DNA of 64,000 nt, from positions 3,162,501 through 3,226,500 of the forward strand of contig NZ_CP031834.1 of the NCBI RefSeq assembly GCF_003590645.1. Reading direction: 5' to 3'. Numbering within the stretch: position 1 is the stretch's first letter; every line of letters begins with the position of its first letter. Below, piece by piece: positions 1-8,732 of this stretch. The notes under the pieces were generated by a model. It did no database searches. It had not been told where the DNA came from and worked only from the letters and a program-made list of their open reading frames with translations. A program made the position numbers and the translations under genes. Source of the stretch: Mesorhizobium sp. DCY119. Its GTDB lineage: Bacteria > Pseudomonadota > Alphaproteobacteria > Rhizobiales > Rhizobiaceae.

Positions 1-1
1 C

Positions 2-1489
2 GCCCAATTCGCTCGCGCCCATCGACAGGATGCCCTCGATCGCCTTGCCGACCGCCGCCTGCTGCGCGAACTCGCCTATGTCGACGGACACTGGACGGCT
101 GCCGAAACCGGCCAGACCTTCGAGGTGCGCAATCCCTCGAATGGCCAGACCTTCGCCTGGGTTGCCTCGCTGGATGCCGCCCAGACCTCGCAAGCCATCG
201 ATGCAGCCAGCCGCGCTTTCCCCGCCTGGCGTTCGCTTCTGCCGCAGCAGCGCTCGGCGATCTTGCGAAAATGGTTCGAGCTGATCATCGCTGCGAAGGA
301 AGACCTCGCCCTGATCATGACGCTGGAACAGGGCAAGCCGCTCGCCGAATCCCTTGGCGAAATCGACTATGCCGCATCCTTCATCGAATGGTACGCCGAG
401 GAGGCAAAGCGCCTCAACGCGGAGAGCGTCACCAGCCATTTGCCCAACGCTGAGATGATCGTTCGCCGCGAGCCGCTTGGCGTCGTCGGCGTCGTCACGC
501 CTTGGAATTTCCCATCAGCAATGCTGACCCGCAAGGCTGCCGCCGCACTCGCCGCCGGCTGCACCATCGTTGCCCACCCCTCCTCCGAAACGCCGCTTTC
601 AGCGCTCGCATTGGCCGAACTTGGCGAGCGCGCCGGCCTGCCGGTCGGCGTGTTCAACATCGTCACCGGCAATGCCGCGACCATCGTCGGCAGGCTTTGC
701 GAGGATGCACGGGTTCGCGCGCTCAGCTTCACTGGCTCGACAGAGATCGGCCGGCTGATCGCCGCCCAATGCGCCCCGACCATGAAACGCCTCGTCATGG
801 AACTCGGCGGGCACGCACCGTTGATCGTCTTCGATGATGCCGATCTGGATCGTGCCGTGAAAATCGCCATCGACGCCAAATTCGCGACCTCCGGGCAGGA
901 TTGCCTGGCCGCCAACCGCATCTATGTGCAACGCTCCGTCTATGATGCCTTCTGCACCAAATTCGCCGAGCGCATCGCAGCACTCAAGGTCGGCGACGGC
1001 CTGAGCGACGGCGTCGACATCGGCCCGCTTATGCATGAGCGCGCCGTCACCAAGGTCGAGGAACAGGTTGCCGACGCCATAAAACGCGGCGCGCGTTGCC
1101 TGACCGGCGGCAAGCGCATCGAGCCCGGCGCACTGTTTTATCAGCCGACCCTGCTCACGGACCTCACCGACAATGCGCTCATCATGCGCGAGGAAACTTT
1201 TGGACCGGTCGCTGCCGTCACGCCATTCGACACCGAGGACGAAGTGATCGCCCGCGCCAACGACACCGAATACGGCCTCGTCGCCTATGTCGTCACCGAA
1301 AATGGTGCGCGGCAGCTGCGGCTCGGCCGCGCGCTGGAATACGGCATGGTCGCCATCAACCGTGTAAAGATCACCGGCGCGCCGATCCCCTTCGGTGGCG
1401 TCAAACAGTCCGGCCTCGGCCGCGAAGGCTCCCGCCACGGGCTGGAGGCTTTTACCGAACTCAAATATCTCTGCCTCGACGCAGCCTGA
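2..1489 (+). CDS. gabD: Succinate-semialdehyde dehydrogenase, NAD(P)-dependent (5' end outside the window)
   Basis: ALDH-superfamily enzyme that would oxidise succinate semialdehyde to succinate in the cytoplasm. The frame is open from base 2 with no start codon before the typical GabD N-terminal segment (LLRELAYVDGHW), so the true start lies left of the window. The GTG at 125 falls inside the conserved fold and is not the start. Visible ALDH marks are PWNFP, the SFTGSTEIG loop, the catalytic Glu in ELGG (visible codon about 267) and the catalytic Cys in SGQDC (about 301). One oddity is that the usual Lys of the cofactor-binding KPA/S-x-TP motif is His (AHPSSETP). It lies 24 bp upstream of an aminotransferase, which suggests a GABA-type catabolic pair. 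The exact substrate is inferred. Confidence 0.88.
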   Translation, partial: AQFARAHRQDALDRLADRRLLRELAYVDGHWTAAETGQTFEVRNPSNGQTFAWVASLDAAQTSQAIDAASRAFPAWRSLLPQQRSAILRKWFELIIAAKEDLALIMTLEQGKPLAESLGEIDYAASFIEWYAEEAKRLNAESVTSHLPNAEMIVRREPLGVVGVVTPWNFPSAMLTRKAAAALAAGCTIVAHPSSETPLSALALAELGERAGLPVGVFNIVTGNAATIVGRLCEDARVRALSFTGSTEIGRLIAAQCAPTMKRLVMELGGHAPLIVFDDADLDRAVKIAIDAKFATSGQDCLAANRIYVQRSVYDAFCTKFAERIAALKVGDGLSDGVDIGPLMHERAVTKVEEQVADAIKRGARCLTGGKRIEPGALFYQPTLLTDLTDNALIMREETFGPVAAVTPFDTEDEVIARANDTEYGLVAYVVTENGARQLRLGRALEYGMVAINRVKITGAPIPFGGVKQSGLGREGSRHGLEAFTELKYLCLDAA

Positions 1490-1513
1490 AACAATCACGC
1501 AAGGAAAACTGCC

Positions 1514-2893
1514 ATGCTCGAACAGTCGAACGAACTCGCCGCCTGGGATCGCGACCACTTCTTCCATCCCTCGACCCATATGGGCACCCATGCGCGCGGG
1601 GAATCGCCCCAGCGCGTGATTGCCGGCGGTGAAGGCGTCTACATCACCGACACCACGGGCAAGCGCAGCCTCGATGCCTTCGCCGGGCTCTACTGCGTCA
1701 ATGTCGGCTATGGCCGCCAGAAGATCGCCGATGCGATCGCCGAGCAGGCAAAGAACCTCGCCTATTACCACGCCTATGTCGGCCACGGCACGGAAGCCTC
1801 GATCCGGCTTTCCAAGATGATCATCGACCGCGCGCCCGCCGGCATGAGCCGCGTCTATTTCGGCCTCTCCGGCTCGGACGCCAACGAAACCAACATCAAG
1901 CTGATCTGGTACTACAACAACGTGCTCGGCCGGCCGGAGAAGAAGAAAATCATCTCGCGCTGGCGCGGCTATCACGGCTCCGGCGTCATGACCGGCTCGC
2001 TCACGGGATTGGAACTCTTCCACAACGCCTTCGACCTGCCGCGCGCGCCGATCCTGCACACCGAAGCGCCATACTATTTCCGTCGCGCCGACCGTTCGAT
2101 GAGCGAGGAGCAGTTCTCGCAGCACTGTGCTGACAAGCTCGAGGAAATGATCCTGGCCGAGGGACCGGAAACCGTTGCCGCCTTCATCGGCGAGCCGATC
2201 CTCGGCACCGGCGGCATCGTGCCGCCGCCCGCCGGCTACTGGCAGAAGATTCAGGCCGTGCTGAAGAAATATGACATCCTGCTGGTCGCCGACGAGGTCG
2301 TCACCGGTTTCGGCCGGCTCGGCACCATGTTCGGCTCCGACCATTACGGCATGAAGCCGGACCTCATCACCATCGCCAAGGGACTGACCTCGGCCTATGC
2401 GCCGCTGTCGGGCGTCATCGTCGCGGACAAGATGTGGCAGGTGCTCGTCCAGGGCTCGGACAAGCTCGGCGCGCTCGGCCACGGCTGGACCTATTCGGCG
2501 CATCCGATCTGCGCGGCTGCGGGTGTTGCCAATCTGGAACTCATCGACGAACTGGATCTGGTGACGAATGCCGGCGAAACCGGCGCTTATTTCCGCAAGG
2601 GCCTCACGGATGCTCTCGCCGGCCACAAGCATGTCGGCGAAGTGCGCGGCGACGGCATGCTGGCTGCGGTGGAATTCGTCGCCGACAAGGATGACCGGGT
2701 GTTCTTCGAAGCCTCGCAGAAGATAGGCCCGCAGGTCGCAACCGCCCTTGCCGAGCGCGGCGTCATCGGCCGCGCCATGCCGCAAGGCGACATCCTCGGC
2801 TTTGCGCCGCCGCTCTGCCTGACAAGGGAAGAGGCGGATAAGGTGATCGCCGCTGCTGCGGACGCGGTGAAGAGCGTGTTTGCGAATAACTAG
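1514..2893 (+). CDS. Class III PLP-dependent aminotransferase (GABA/omega-amino acid:pyruvate type)
   Basis: Fold-type I, class III aminotransferase of 459 aa, full length for the family. Family features are the SGSDANETNIK segment (about 119-129), the PLP-contacting Asp in LLVADEVVTGFGR (D260) and the Schiff-base Lys in TIAKGLTSAY (K289). It starts at ATG 1514, 24 bp after gabD, with AAGGAAA upstream, so the two genes are probably cotranscribed. With GabD it would convert an omega-amino acid such as GABA to the semialdehyde and then the acid. Database labels for this family vary (aspartate aminotransferase family, putrescine/GABA-pyruvate transaminase). The amino donor cannot be fixed from sequence alone. 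Confidence 0.9.
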   Translation: MLEQSNELAAWDRDHFFHPSTHMGTHARGESPQRVIAGGEGVYITDTTGKRSLDAFAGLYCVNVGYGRQKIADAIAEQAKNLAYYHAYVGHGTEASIRLSKMIIDRAPAGMSRVYFGLSGSDANETNIKLIWYYNNVLGRPEKKKIISRWRGYHGSGVMTGSLTGLELFHNAFDLPRAPILHTEAPYYFRRADRSMSEEQFSQHCADKLEEMILAEGPETVAAFIGEPILGTGGIVPPPAGYWQKIQAVLKKYDILLVADEVVTGFGRLGTMFGSDHYGMKPDLITIAKGLTSAYAPLSGVIVADKMWQVLVQGSDKLGALGHGWTYSAHPICAAAGVANLELIDELDLVTNAGETGAYFRKGLTDALAGHKHVGEVRGDGMLAAVEFVADKDDRVFFEASQKIGPQVATALAERGVIGRAMPQGDILGFAPPLCLTREEADKVIAAAADAVKSVFANN

Positions 2894-2906
2894 TTCTTGA
2901 AAGCCA

Positions 2907-3043
2907 GCGCCGCCCCTCATCCGCCTGCCGGCACCTTCTCCCCGTAAACGGGGAGAAGAAGGAAGCGGAAGCGTCGCGGGCAGCCTTCCTCTCCCCGTCA
3001 CTATACGGGGAGAGGATGCCGGCAGGCAGGTGAGGGGCAGCGC
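2907..3043. repeat. RIME-like intergenic palindromic repeat
   Basis: An imperfect inverted repeat fills the gap between the aminotransferase and the next gene. The outer arms (about 2907-2934 and 3018-3043) carry CCCCTCATCCGCCTGCCGG and its complement. Inside are two hairpins built on CTCCCCGT/ACGGGGAG (2936-2957 and 2989-3014). The composition and three-hairpin layout match the RIME-type mosaic elements common between rhizobial genes. It could also act as a transcription terminator for the upstream pair. Confidence 0.75.
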
Positions 3044-3067
3044 AAAAACCAATCAGGAAGCATCAAC

Positions 3068-4162
3068 ATGCCCACCACATCCTCCCTCCCCGCCACCATG
3101 CGCGCCGTGCTGCTCACCGGGCACGGTGGTCCTGAAAAGCTGGTCTATCGCGAGGACGTACCCGTTCCCGCCCCCGCTCCCGGCGAGGTGCTGATCGAGG
3201 TCACCGCCTGCGGCATGAACAACACCGACGTCTGGGTTCGTCAGGGCGCATACGGCACGGAGGAAGACGCCGGCGCGGTTTCCACATGGCGCCGGCAAGG
3301 CAATACGCTGACCTTCCCCCGCATCCAGGGAACCGACAGCGTCGGCAGGATCGTGGCGGTCGGTGACAGCGTTTCGCCCTCCCGCATCGGCGAGCGCGTG
3401 ATGGTCGATTTCTCGATCTACAACCGCGACGACGATAGCCTCGCCGACATCGACTATATGGGCCACGGCCGCGACGGCGGTTATGCCGAGTATCAGGCAC
3501 TGCCGGCGGAAAACGCCCATGTCGTTGACACGGCGATGACCGACATCGAGCTTGCCACCTTCTGCTGCGCCTATCTCACCGGCGAGCAGATGCTGGAGCG
3601 GGCCGGCCTGAAAGCCGGCGAGCGGGTGCTGGTCACCGGCGCGTCGGGCGGCGTCGGCTCGGGCATCGTCCAGCTTGCCCGCGCCCGCGGCGCCATTCCC
3701 TACGCGATCGTCGGCCCCGGCAAGGGACAGGCGGTCAAGGATATCGGCGCGGAGGCCGTCATCACGCGCGGCGCGCCCGACCTGATCGCGGCGGTGAACG
3801 AGGCGACCGGCGGCCAGCCCATCGATGTCGTGGCCGATCTCGTCGGCGGCGCGATCTTCAACGACCTCTTGCGCATCCTGCGCCCGGAAGGCCGCTACAC
3901 CACGGCGGGTGCGATTGCCGGGCCGGTCGTGCAGCTCGATCTGCGCACCATGTATCTCAAGCAGCTTCAGCTGCACGGCTCCTCGCAGGGCACGCGCGGC
4001 GATTTCCGGCGGATCGTGCGCTACATCGAGCAGGGTCTGATCAAGCCGCTGGTCGGCGGCGTCTACAAGCTCTCCGACTTTCATCGCGCGCAGGCCGATT
4101 TCGTCGCCAAGGATTTCGTGGGCAAGCTCGTCGTCGTTCCCGACGCGAAAGCCGATTTCTGA
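3068..4162 (+). CDS. Zinc-type alcohol dehydrogenase/quinone oxidoreductase family protein (MDR superfamily)
   Basis: MDR protein of 364 aa with an N-terminal GroES-like domain (MRAVLLTGHGGPEKL start, MNNTDVWVRQGAY segment at about 50-62) and a Rossmann domain with the nucleotide-binding motif TGASGGVGSGIVQLA (about 190-204). It lacks the Cys/His set of zinc-dependent alcohol dehydrogenases and resembles NADPH:quinone reductase-like members. An insertion at about 65-82 separates it from classic Qor. ATG 3068 has GGAAG upstream, and ATG 3098 is an alternative start. It is monocistronic, isolated from the GABA pair by a palindromic repeat. Substrate unknown. Confidence 0.85.
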   Translation: MPTTSSLPATMRAVLLTGHGGPEKLVYREDVPVPAPAPGEVLIEVTACGMNNTDVWVRQGAYGTEEDAGAVSTWRRQGNTLTFPRIQGTDSVGRIVAVGDSVSPSRIGERVMVDFSIYNRDDDSLADIDYMGHGRDGGYAEYQALPAENAHVVDTAMTDIELATFCCAYLTGEQMLERAGLKAGERVLVTGASGGVGSGIVQLARARGAIPYAIVGPGKGQAVKDIGAEAVITRGAPDLIAAVNEATGGQPIDVVADLVGGAIFNDLLRILRPEGRYTTAGAIAGPVVQLDLRTMYLKQLQLHGSSQGTRGDFRRIVRYIEQGLIKPLVGGVYKLSDFHRAQADFVAKDFVGKLVVVPDAKADF

Positions 4163-4311
4163 CGTAACTTTGGGGTTGAATCGCCTGATTTGCCTGCGTC
4201 TTTCGGCCATTCCCACCCGGTTGGGGCTTGAAGCCGGCGCAATCCGGTGTCACATCAGGGGCTTACGCGGCCGATGCTCCTTCGGCCATCCGCAAGCTCT
4301 AGGTTCTATCG

Positions 4312-5139
4312 ATGGTCACCTATCTGGACGCCGCCACGGCCCCGTCACGAAACACCGGACAGATCCGCCTCTATGGCGCGGAGGCGTTCGAGGGTATGCG
4401 CAAGGCCTGCAACCTCACCGCGCGCTGCCTGGACGAGCTGGCATCGATGGTCGAGCCCGGACTGACCACCAACGCCATCGACCGCTTCGTCTTCGAATTC
4501 GGCATGGACAATGGCGCCCTGCCCGCGACGCTGAACTATCGCGGCTACACGAAATCCACCTGCACCTCGATCAATCACGTCGTCTGCCACGGCATTCCCG
4601 ACGACAAGCCGCTGCGCGACGGCGATATCGTCAACATCGATGTGACCTACATTCTCGACGGCTGGCACGGCGATTCCAGCCGTATGTACCCGGTCGGCAC
4701 CATCAAGCGCGCCGCCGAGCGCCTGCTCGAAGTCACCCATGAATGCCTGATGCGTGGCATCGACGCGGTCCGTCCCGGCGCGCGCACCGGCGCGATCGGC
4801 GCCGCCATCCAGACCTTTGCCGAGGCCGAGCGCTGCTCGGTCGTGCGCGATTTCTGCGGCCACGGCGTCGGCCAGCTTTTCCACGATGCGCCCAACATCC
4901 TGCATTACGGCAGCGTCAACGAAGGCGTCGAAATGCGCGAGGGCATGATCTTCACCATCGAGCCGATGATCAATCTCGGCCGCCCGCATGTGAAGGTCCT
5001 GTCCGACGGCTGGACCGCCGTCACCCGCGACCGCTCACTGTCGGCGCAGTACGAGCACACGGTCGGCGTCACCGCTACCGGCTGCGAAATTTTCACGCTG
5101 TCGCCCGCAGGACTCGACCGGCCCGGTTTGTCTTCCTAA
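4312..5139 (+). CDS. map: Type I methionine aminopeptidase
   Basis: Removes the N-terminal Met from nascent proteins in the cytoplasm. The protein has 275 aa, and all five metal ligands of the pita-bread fold are present: D110 (VNIDVTY), D121 (HGDSSR), H184 (CGHGVG), E217 (TIEPM) and E248 (QYEHT), plus the substrate His in VCHGIP (H93). ATG 4312 precedes a normal MAP N-terminus. The map-radC order with a 52-bp gap is common in rhizobia. The preceding 149-bp gap shows nothing recognisable. Confidence 0.97.
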   Translation: MVTYLDAATAPSRNTGQIRLYGAEAFEGMRKACNLTARCLDELASMVEPGLTTNAIDRFVFEFGMDNGALPATLNYRGYTKSTCTSINHVVCHGIPDDKPLRDGDIVNIDVTYILDGWHGDSSRMYPVGTIKRAAERLLEVTHECLMRGIDAVRPGARTGAIGAAIQTFAEAERCSVVRDFCGHGVGQLFHDAPNILHYGSVNEGVEMREGMIFTIEPMINLGRPHVKVLSDGWTAVTRDRSLSAQYEHTVGVTATGCEIFTLSPAGLDRPGLSS

Positions 5140-5191
5140 TATCTGCATGGGGTTTGCCGCTTCGTGCGGCTGCATGCGGGGAAATGCGGGC

Positions 5192-5836
5192 ATGATCGAC
5201 GACCGAGAGGACGAACGCGGTTTCTTTGCCGAGCAGCCGCCGAAATCTCTGAAATCCGCCAAGCCTATTGATGAGAAGCCGCATTATCTCGGCCATCGCC
5301 AGCGCCTGCGCGAACGGTTTCGCGAAGCCGGTCCATCGGCCCTTTCCGATTATGAGGTCCTGGAGCTGCTGCTTTTCCGCTGCATCCCGCGCGCGGATAC
5401 GAAGGAACGCGCCAAGTCGCTGCTGAAGCGGTTCGGTTCGCTGGCCGAGGTCCTCGGCGCGCCTGAGCATCTGCTGCGCGAGGTCGAGGATATCGGCGAA
5501 GGCGCGGCCATGGACCTGAAGATCGTGGCGGCTGCCGCGCAGCGCATGGCGCGCGGTGAAATCAAAGGCCGCGAAGTTCTGTCATCGTGGAGCCAGGTGC
5601 TGGAATATTGCCGCGCCGCCATGGCGTTCGAGGAACGCGAGCAGTTCCGCATCCTGTTTCTCGACAAGAAGAACGCGCTGATCGCCGACGAGGTGCAGCA
5701 GACCGGCACTGTGGATCACACTCCGGTCTATCCGCGTGAGGTGGTGAAACGGGCACTGGAGCTGTCGGCGACGGCAATCGTCCTGATGCACAACTATCCC
5801 GTTCAATACCCCACGGGCATTGTGGGTCACGCGTGA
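5192..5836 (+). pseudogene. radC: RadC, N-terminal part, interrupted by the island
   Basis: RadC/YeeS-family JAB (JAMM) protein of unsettled role in DNA repair or recombination. An HhH-type N-terminal region ([33 protein letters not shown]) and the start of the JAB domain ([20 protein letters not shown]) are normal up to position 5794. The 13 residues that follow ([13 protein letters not shown]) are island-encoded and unlike RadC. The break falls between the two His of the metal-binding HxH motif, so the fragment cannot form the metal site. The matching 3' part is at 14712-14869. Start uncertain: ATG 5192 (MIDDRED) or ATG 5147 in frame; 5192 has GGGGAA about a dozen bases upstream. Confidence 0.93.
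5787..5794 (+). other. Left attachment-site core (attL) of the radC island
   Basis: TGCACAAC lies at codons Met-His-Asn of radC. It is followed by the island-specific TATCCCGTTC. The same octamer recurs at 14712-14719 (attR) and a third time at 14183-14190 inside the island. Confidence 0.8.
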
Positions 5837-6084
5837 TACCGGACAGCCACGAAAATGATACATTTTCAATGATTTATGGGGATCTCGAGTAGATCGAAGT
5901 GGGATGATAAAGTACCACTTTCTCTCGAAACCAAGTCCGCTCAACGAAATTTATAATTTTTCACATATTAACAACGGCTTATACAGTATCTTTTATACGA
6001 TCGAGGCTGCCACGACTTCCCCATAGTTGGCAGCGGCTAGCTATCGCTACGTTCGACCGGCGATGGCCATCGCGAATAAGCGTA
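5837..6084. other. Gene-free, AT-rich left edge of the island
   Basis: No coding region is supported between the RadC fragment and the sigma remnant. The stretch from about 5850 to 6010 is clearly more AT-rich than its surroundings and contains short repeats (GTGATACCGG, GATACATTTTC). It may be the scar of an insertion sequence or an element end, but no transposase remnant is seen. Confidence 0.5.
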
Positions 6085-6510
6085 TTGCCGCCTCGACATC
6101 ATCCTCGCGCGATGATCCTGACGCTGACACCTGGTCCCTATCTGCTGCAGGCGATGATCGCCGCTTGCCATGCCCGCGCTGTGACCGCCACTGACACTGA
6201 CTGGATCGCCATCGCCGCCTATTACCAGGCACTTGCTCTGGCGGCACCGTCGCCAATCGTCGAGGTCAATCGGGCGGTGGCGGTCGGCATGGCGTTCGGA
6301 CCAGCCCAGGGCCTCGCTATCGCCGACGCGCTGAGGGACGAGCCGCGATTGAAGGAAACGCATCTGCTGCCAACGGTACGCGGCGACCTTTTGGAGAAAT
6401 TGGGGCAGATCGCGGACGCTCGCGCCGAGTTCCTCCATGCCGCCGAATTGACCGGCAATGACAGGGAGCGCGCTTTGTTGCTCGCCCGCGCCAATTCTAC
6501 CCCCTTATAG
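6085..6510 (+). pseudogene. ECF sigma factor (ECF42-like), C-terminal remnant
   Basis: From about 6130 the reading frame encodes the TPR-like C-terminal extension typical of the large ECF sigma factors sometimes called ECF42 (DUF6596-containing): GPYLLQAMIAACHARA, YYQALALAAPSPIVEVNRAV, HLLPTVRGDLLEKLG and RALLLARA. The sigma-2 and sigma-4 regions are absent. The sequence before about 6120 is unrelated and AT-rich, so only about the last 125 residues remain. No good ribosome-binding site precedes 6085. It is probably a leftover of an earlier rearrangement at the island's left edge. Confidence 0.82.
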
Positions 6511-6561
6511 CGTCTTCTCAAGTTGGTGCCACATGCCTGCTGTGAGCGTCATCATCGGCGC

Positions 6562-6592
6562 TTGACCCTAAACCATGGTTTAATCTTACGAT
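6562..6592 (+). promoter_or_regulatory. MerR-type promoter/operator of the alpha/beta hydrolase gene
   Basis: The -35 TTGACC (6562-6567) and -10 TACGAT (6587-6592) are separated by exactly 19 bp, the over-long spacer characteristic of MerR-family activated promoters. The spacer contains the perfect palindrome TAAACC-AT-GGTTTA (6569-6582), whose centre sits 1.5 bp toward the -35 side, as in the two other promoters of this island. Confidence 0.72.
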
Positions 6593-6626
6593 TGCAATCC
6601 AACGACAATAGCGGAGGACTCGTGAC

Positions 6627-7463
6627 ATGCCTTTTGTAACCGCAGCGGACGGGACCGAAATCTTTTTCAAGGACTGGGGGCCCAAGGACGCGCAGCCTAT
6701 CCACTTCCATCACGGCTGGCCGCTCAGCGCCGATGACTGGGACAACCAGATGCTGTTCTTCCTGAACGAAGGATATCGCGTCGTCGCGCACGATCGACGG
6801 GGGCATGGCCGTTCCAGCCAGGTAAGCGACGGACACGACATGGATCACTACGCGGCCGATGCTTCCGTGGTCGCGGAACATCTAGATCTCAGGAACGCGA
6901 TCCATATCGGCCATTCCACCGGCGGCGGGCAGGTCGCGCGTTATGTCGCGCAGCATGGTCAGCCGCAGGGCCGCGTCGCCAAGGCGGTGCTGGTGAGTTC
7001 GGTCCCGCCGCTGATGCTCAAGACCGACGGTAATCCGGACGGCACCCCCGTGGAGGTGTTCGACGGCTTCCGCGCAGCGCTAGCGGCGAACCGCGCACAG
7101 TTCTTCATCGACGTCCCCGCGGGTCCGTTCTACGGCTACAACCGCCCCGATGCGAAGTCCTCGCAAGGCGTGATCGATAACTGGTGGCGTCAGGGCATGA
7201 TGGGCAGCGCGAAGGCGCACTATGAAGGCATCAAGGCTTTTTCCGAAACCGACCAGACCGAGGATCTGAAGGCTATCACCGTGCCGGTCCTGGTCATGCA
7301 GGGTGATGACGATCAGGTCGTTCCCTACAAGTGCGCAGCGATCATGCAGGACAAATTGCTCCAGAACAGCACCCTGATCATCTATCCCGGCTTCTCGCAC
7401 GGAATGCTCACGGTCAACGCGGACGTGGTCAACGCCGACATCCTCAAGTTCATTCGCGGATAA
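6627..7463 (+). CDS. Alpha/beta hydrolase, non-haem chloroperoxidase-like
   Basis: Cytoplasmic alpha/beta-fold hydrolase of 278 aa, the size of cofactor-free haloperoxidases and related esterases. The catalytic triad is visible: Ser97 in GHSTGG, Asp228 in QGDDDQVVP and His258 in GFSHGM. The oxyanion segment HHGWPLSADDWD is also typical. GCGGAGGA upstream of ATG 6627 is a strong ribosome-binding site. It is preceded by a MerR-type promoter with a 19-bp spacer and followed by a GC-rich hairpin at 7505-7536, so it is probably a monocistronic member of the island regulon. Perhydrolase/chloroperoxidase activity is a family label. An ester or lactone substrate is equally possible. Confidence 0.88.
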   Translation: MPFVTAADGTEIFFKDWGPKDAQPIHFHHGWPLSADDWDNQMLFFLNEGYRVVAHDRRGHGRSSQVSDGHDMDHYAADASVVAEHLDLRNAIHIGHSTGGGQVARYVAQHGQPQGRVAKAVLVSSVPPLMLKTDGNPDGTPVEVFDGFRAALAANRAQFFIDVPAGPFYGYNRPDAKSSQGVIDNWWRQGMMGSAKAHYEGIKAFSETDQTEDLKAITVPVLVMQGDDDQVVPYKCAAIMQDKLLQNSTLIIYPGFSHGMLTVNADVVNADILKFIRG

Positions 7464-7504
7464 TCGAACGAAGCAAGCGCCGGGCTCGCCCCTTTGACAA
7501 TCCT

Positions 7505-7536
7505 GATCGCGGAGGTTCGTACAGGCCTCCGCGATC
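7505..7536 (+). terminator. Hairpin between hydrolase and quinone oxidoreductase genes
   Basis: Perfect 11-bp stem GATCGCGGAGG (7505-7515) and CCTCCGCGATC (7526-7536) with a 10-nt loop, 42 bp after the hydrolase stop. There is no T-run, so it may be an attenuator or a partially effective terminator. Confidence 0.55.
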
Positions 7537-7636
7537 ATGTTGAAAGCCCACACAATCCCGTAGCGCAAAGGTCGTCCGCGGACCTCATGCATTGGGCTGA
7601 TCAAGTCGTTCACAATTCTGATTTGAGGAAACTCGC

Positions 7637-8659
7637 GTGGCTACAGACACTGGCGCTATCCCGACTACGATGGTCGCCATCGAAATCGACCGTCCCGGCG
7701 GCCCGGACGTCTTGAAGCCCGGCACGCGCCCAGTGCCCGTGCCGGCCTCTGACGAGATACTGATTCGTGTCGAGGCCGCTGGAATAAACGGTCCGGATGT
7801 TCTTCAGCGAAAGGGCCACTACAATCCGCCTCCCGGAGCCTCGGACATCCCCGGGTTGGAAATCGCGGGCCGCGTGGCGGCGATTGGCGGATCGGTGACC
7901 GCATTTGCCGTCGGCGATCTCGTCGCAGCGCTGGTCACGGGCGGCGGCTATGCCGATTATGCGATCGCGAACGAAAAGGTCACTTTCGCTGTTCCGAAAG
8001 GATTGAGCATCACCGAAGCGGCGGCGTTGCCTGAGACGTTCATGACCGTCTGGCTCAATCTGTGCGATCGTGGCGGCTTCAAAGCGGGCGAGTCCGTTCT
8101 GATCCATGGCGGCGCGTCGGGGATCGGCACCACGGCGACGATGCTGGCGCGCCAACTCGGCGCGTCCAAGATCATCACGACCGTTAGTTCGCCCGCACAG
8201 CAGGAGGCGAGCCTGCGTCTCGGCGCCGACGTCGCGGTCAATTATCTCGAAGAGGATTTCGTTGCCGTCGCCAAGAACGCGACAGGTGGCGCCGGCGTCG
8301 ACATCATTCTGGACATCATCGCCGGCGACTATGTTGCACGCAACTATGACTCGGCGGCGATGAATGGCCGTATCATGCAAATCAGCGTCCTGAAGGGACC
8401 GGCCAAGGATCTCGATCTATGGCCAATGCTTTTTAAGCGCCTCACCCATTCCGGCACGACGCTGCGGTCCCGAAGCCACGACGACAAGAAGGCCATTCTC
8501 GACCAGCTCGAGCAGCACGTCTGGCCGCTGATCGCAAACGGTCTCGTCAAGCCGGAGATTTATCGCACGTTCGCGTTTGCCGACGCGGTGGAGGCGCACG
8601 CCCTGATCGACAGCGGTACGCATATCGGCAAGATCGTCTTGCTCAACCCACCTGCCTGA
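7637..8659 (+). CDS. NAD(P)H:quinone oxidoreductase, PIG3/Qor-like (MDR superfamily)
   Basis: Zinc-free MDR enzyme of 340 aa, matching the PIG3-type NAD(P)H quinone oxidoreductase family. Visible are the GroES-like segment (AAGINGPDVLQRKGHYNPPPG) and the Rossmann motif HGGASGIGTTATMLAR. A later region, NGRIMQISVLKG, is also typical. Translation starts at GTG 7637 with GAGGA 7 nt upstream. It would reduce quinones or enone-like electrophiles with NADPH. It follows the hydrolase on the same strand and has no obvious 19-bp-spacer promoter of its own, so read-through past the 7505-7536 hairpin or a weak local promoter must drive it. It is convergent with the aldehyde dehydrogenase gene. Confidence 0.9.
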   Translation: MATDTGAIPTTMVAIEIDRPGGPDVLKPGTRPVPVPASDEILIRVEAAGINGPDVLQRKGHYNPPPGASDIPGLEIAGRVAAIGGSVTAFAVGDLVAALVTGGGYADYAIANEKVTFAVPKGLSITEAAALPETFMTVWLNLCDRGGFKAGESVLIHGGASGIGTTATMLARQLGASKIITTVSSPAQQEASLRLGADVAVNYLEEDFVAVAKNATGGAGVDIILDIIAGDYVARNYDSAAMNGRIMQISVLKGPAKDLDLWPMLFKRLTHSGTTLRSRSHDDKKAILDQLEQHVWPLIANGLVKPEIYRTFAFADAVEAHALIDSGTHIGKIVLLNPPA

Positions 8660-8732
8660 TGGCGATGGAAAGCGGAGGGAGACGACCTCTTCACTGATCC
8701 TTTCATCGTCCTGCTGCCCATTGCGACGGGGT

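Noticed and set aside
599-3052. 817-codon open frame on the minus strand opposite gabD and the aminotransferase
   Set aside because: It is antisense to two clear enzymes, has no family features and runs through a palindromic repeat. It is a by-product of high-GC codon bias.
7569-7585. AGGTC/GACCT dyad upstream of the quinone oxidoreductase as a fourth MerR operator
   Set aside because: No -35/-10 pair with a 19-bp spacer surrounds it, and the half-sites differ from the ACCYTRAA pattern of the other three.
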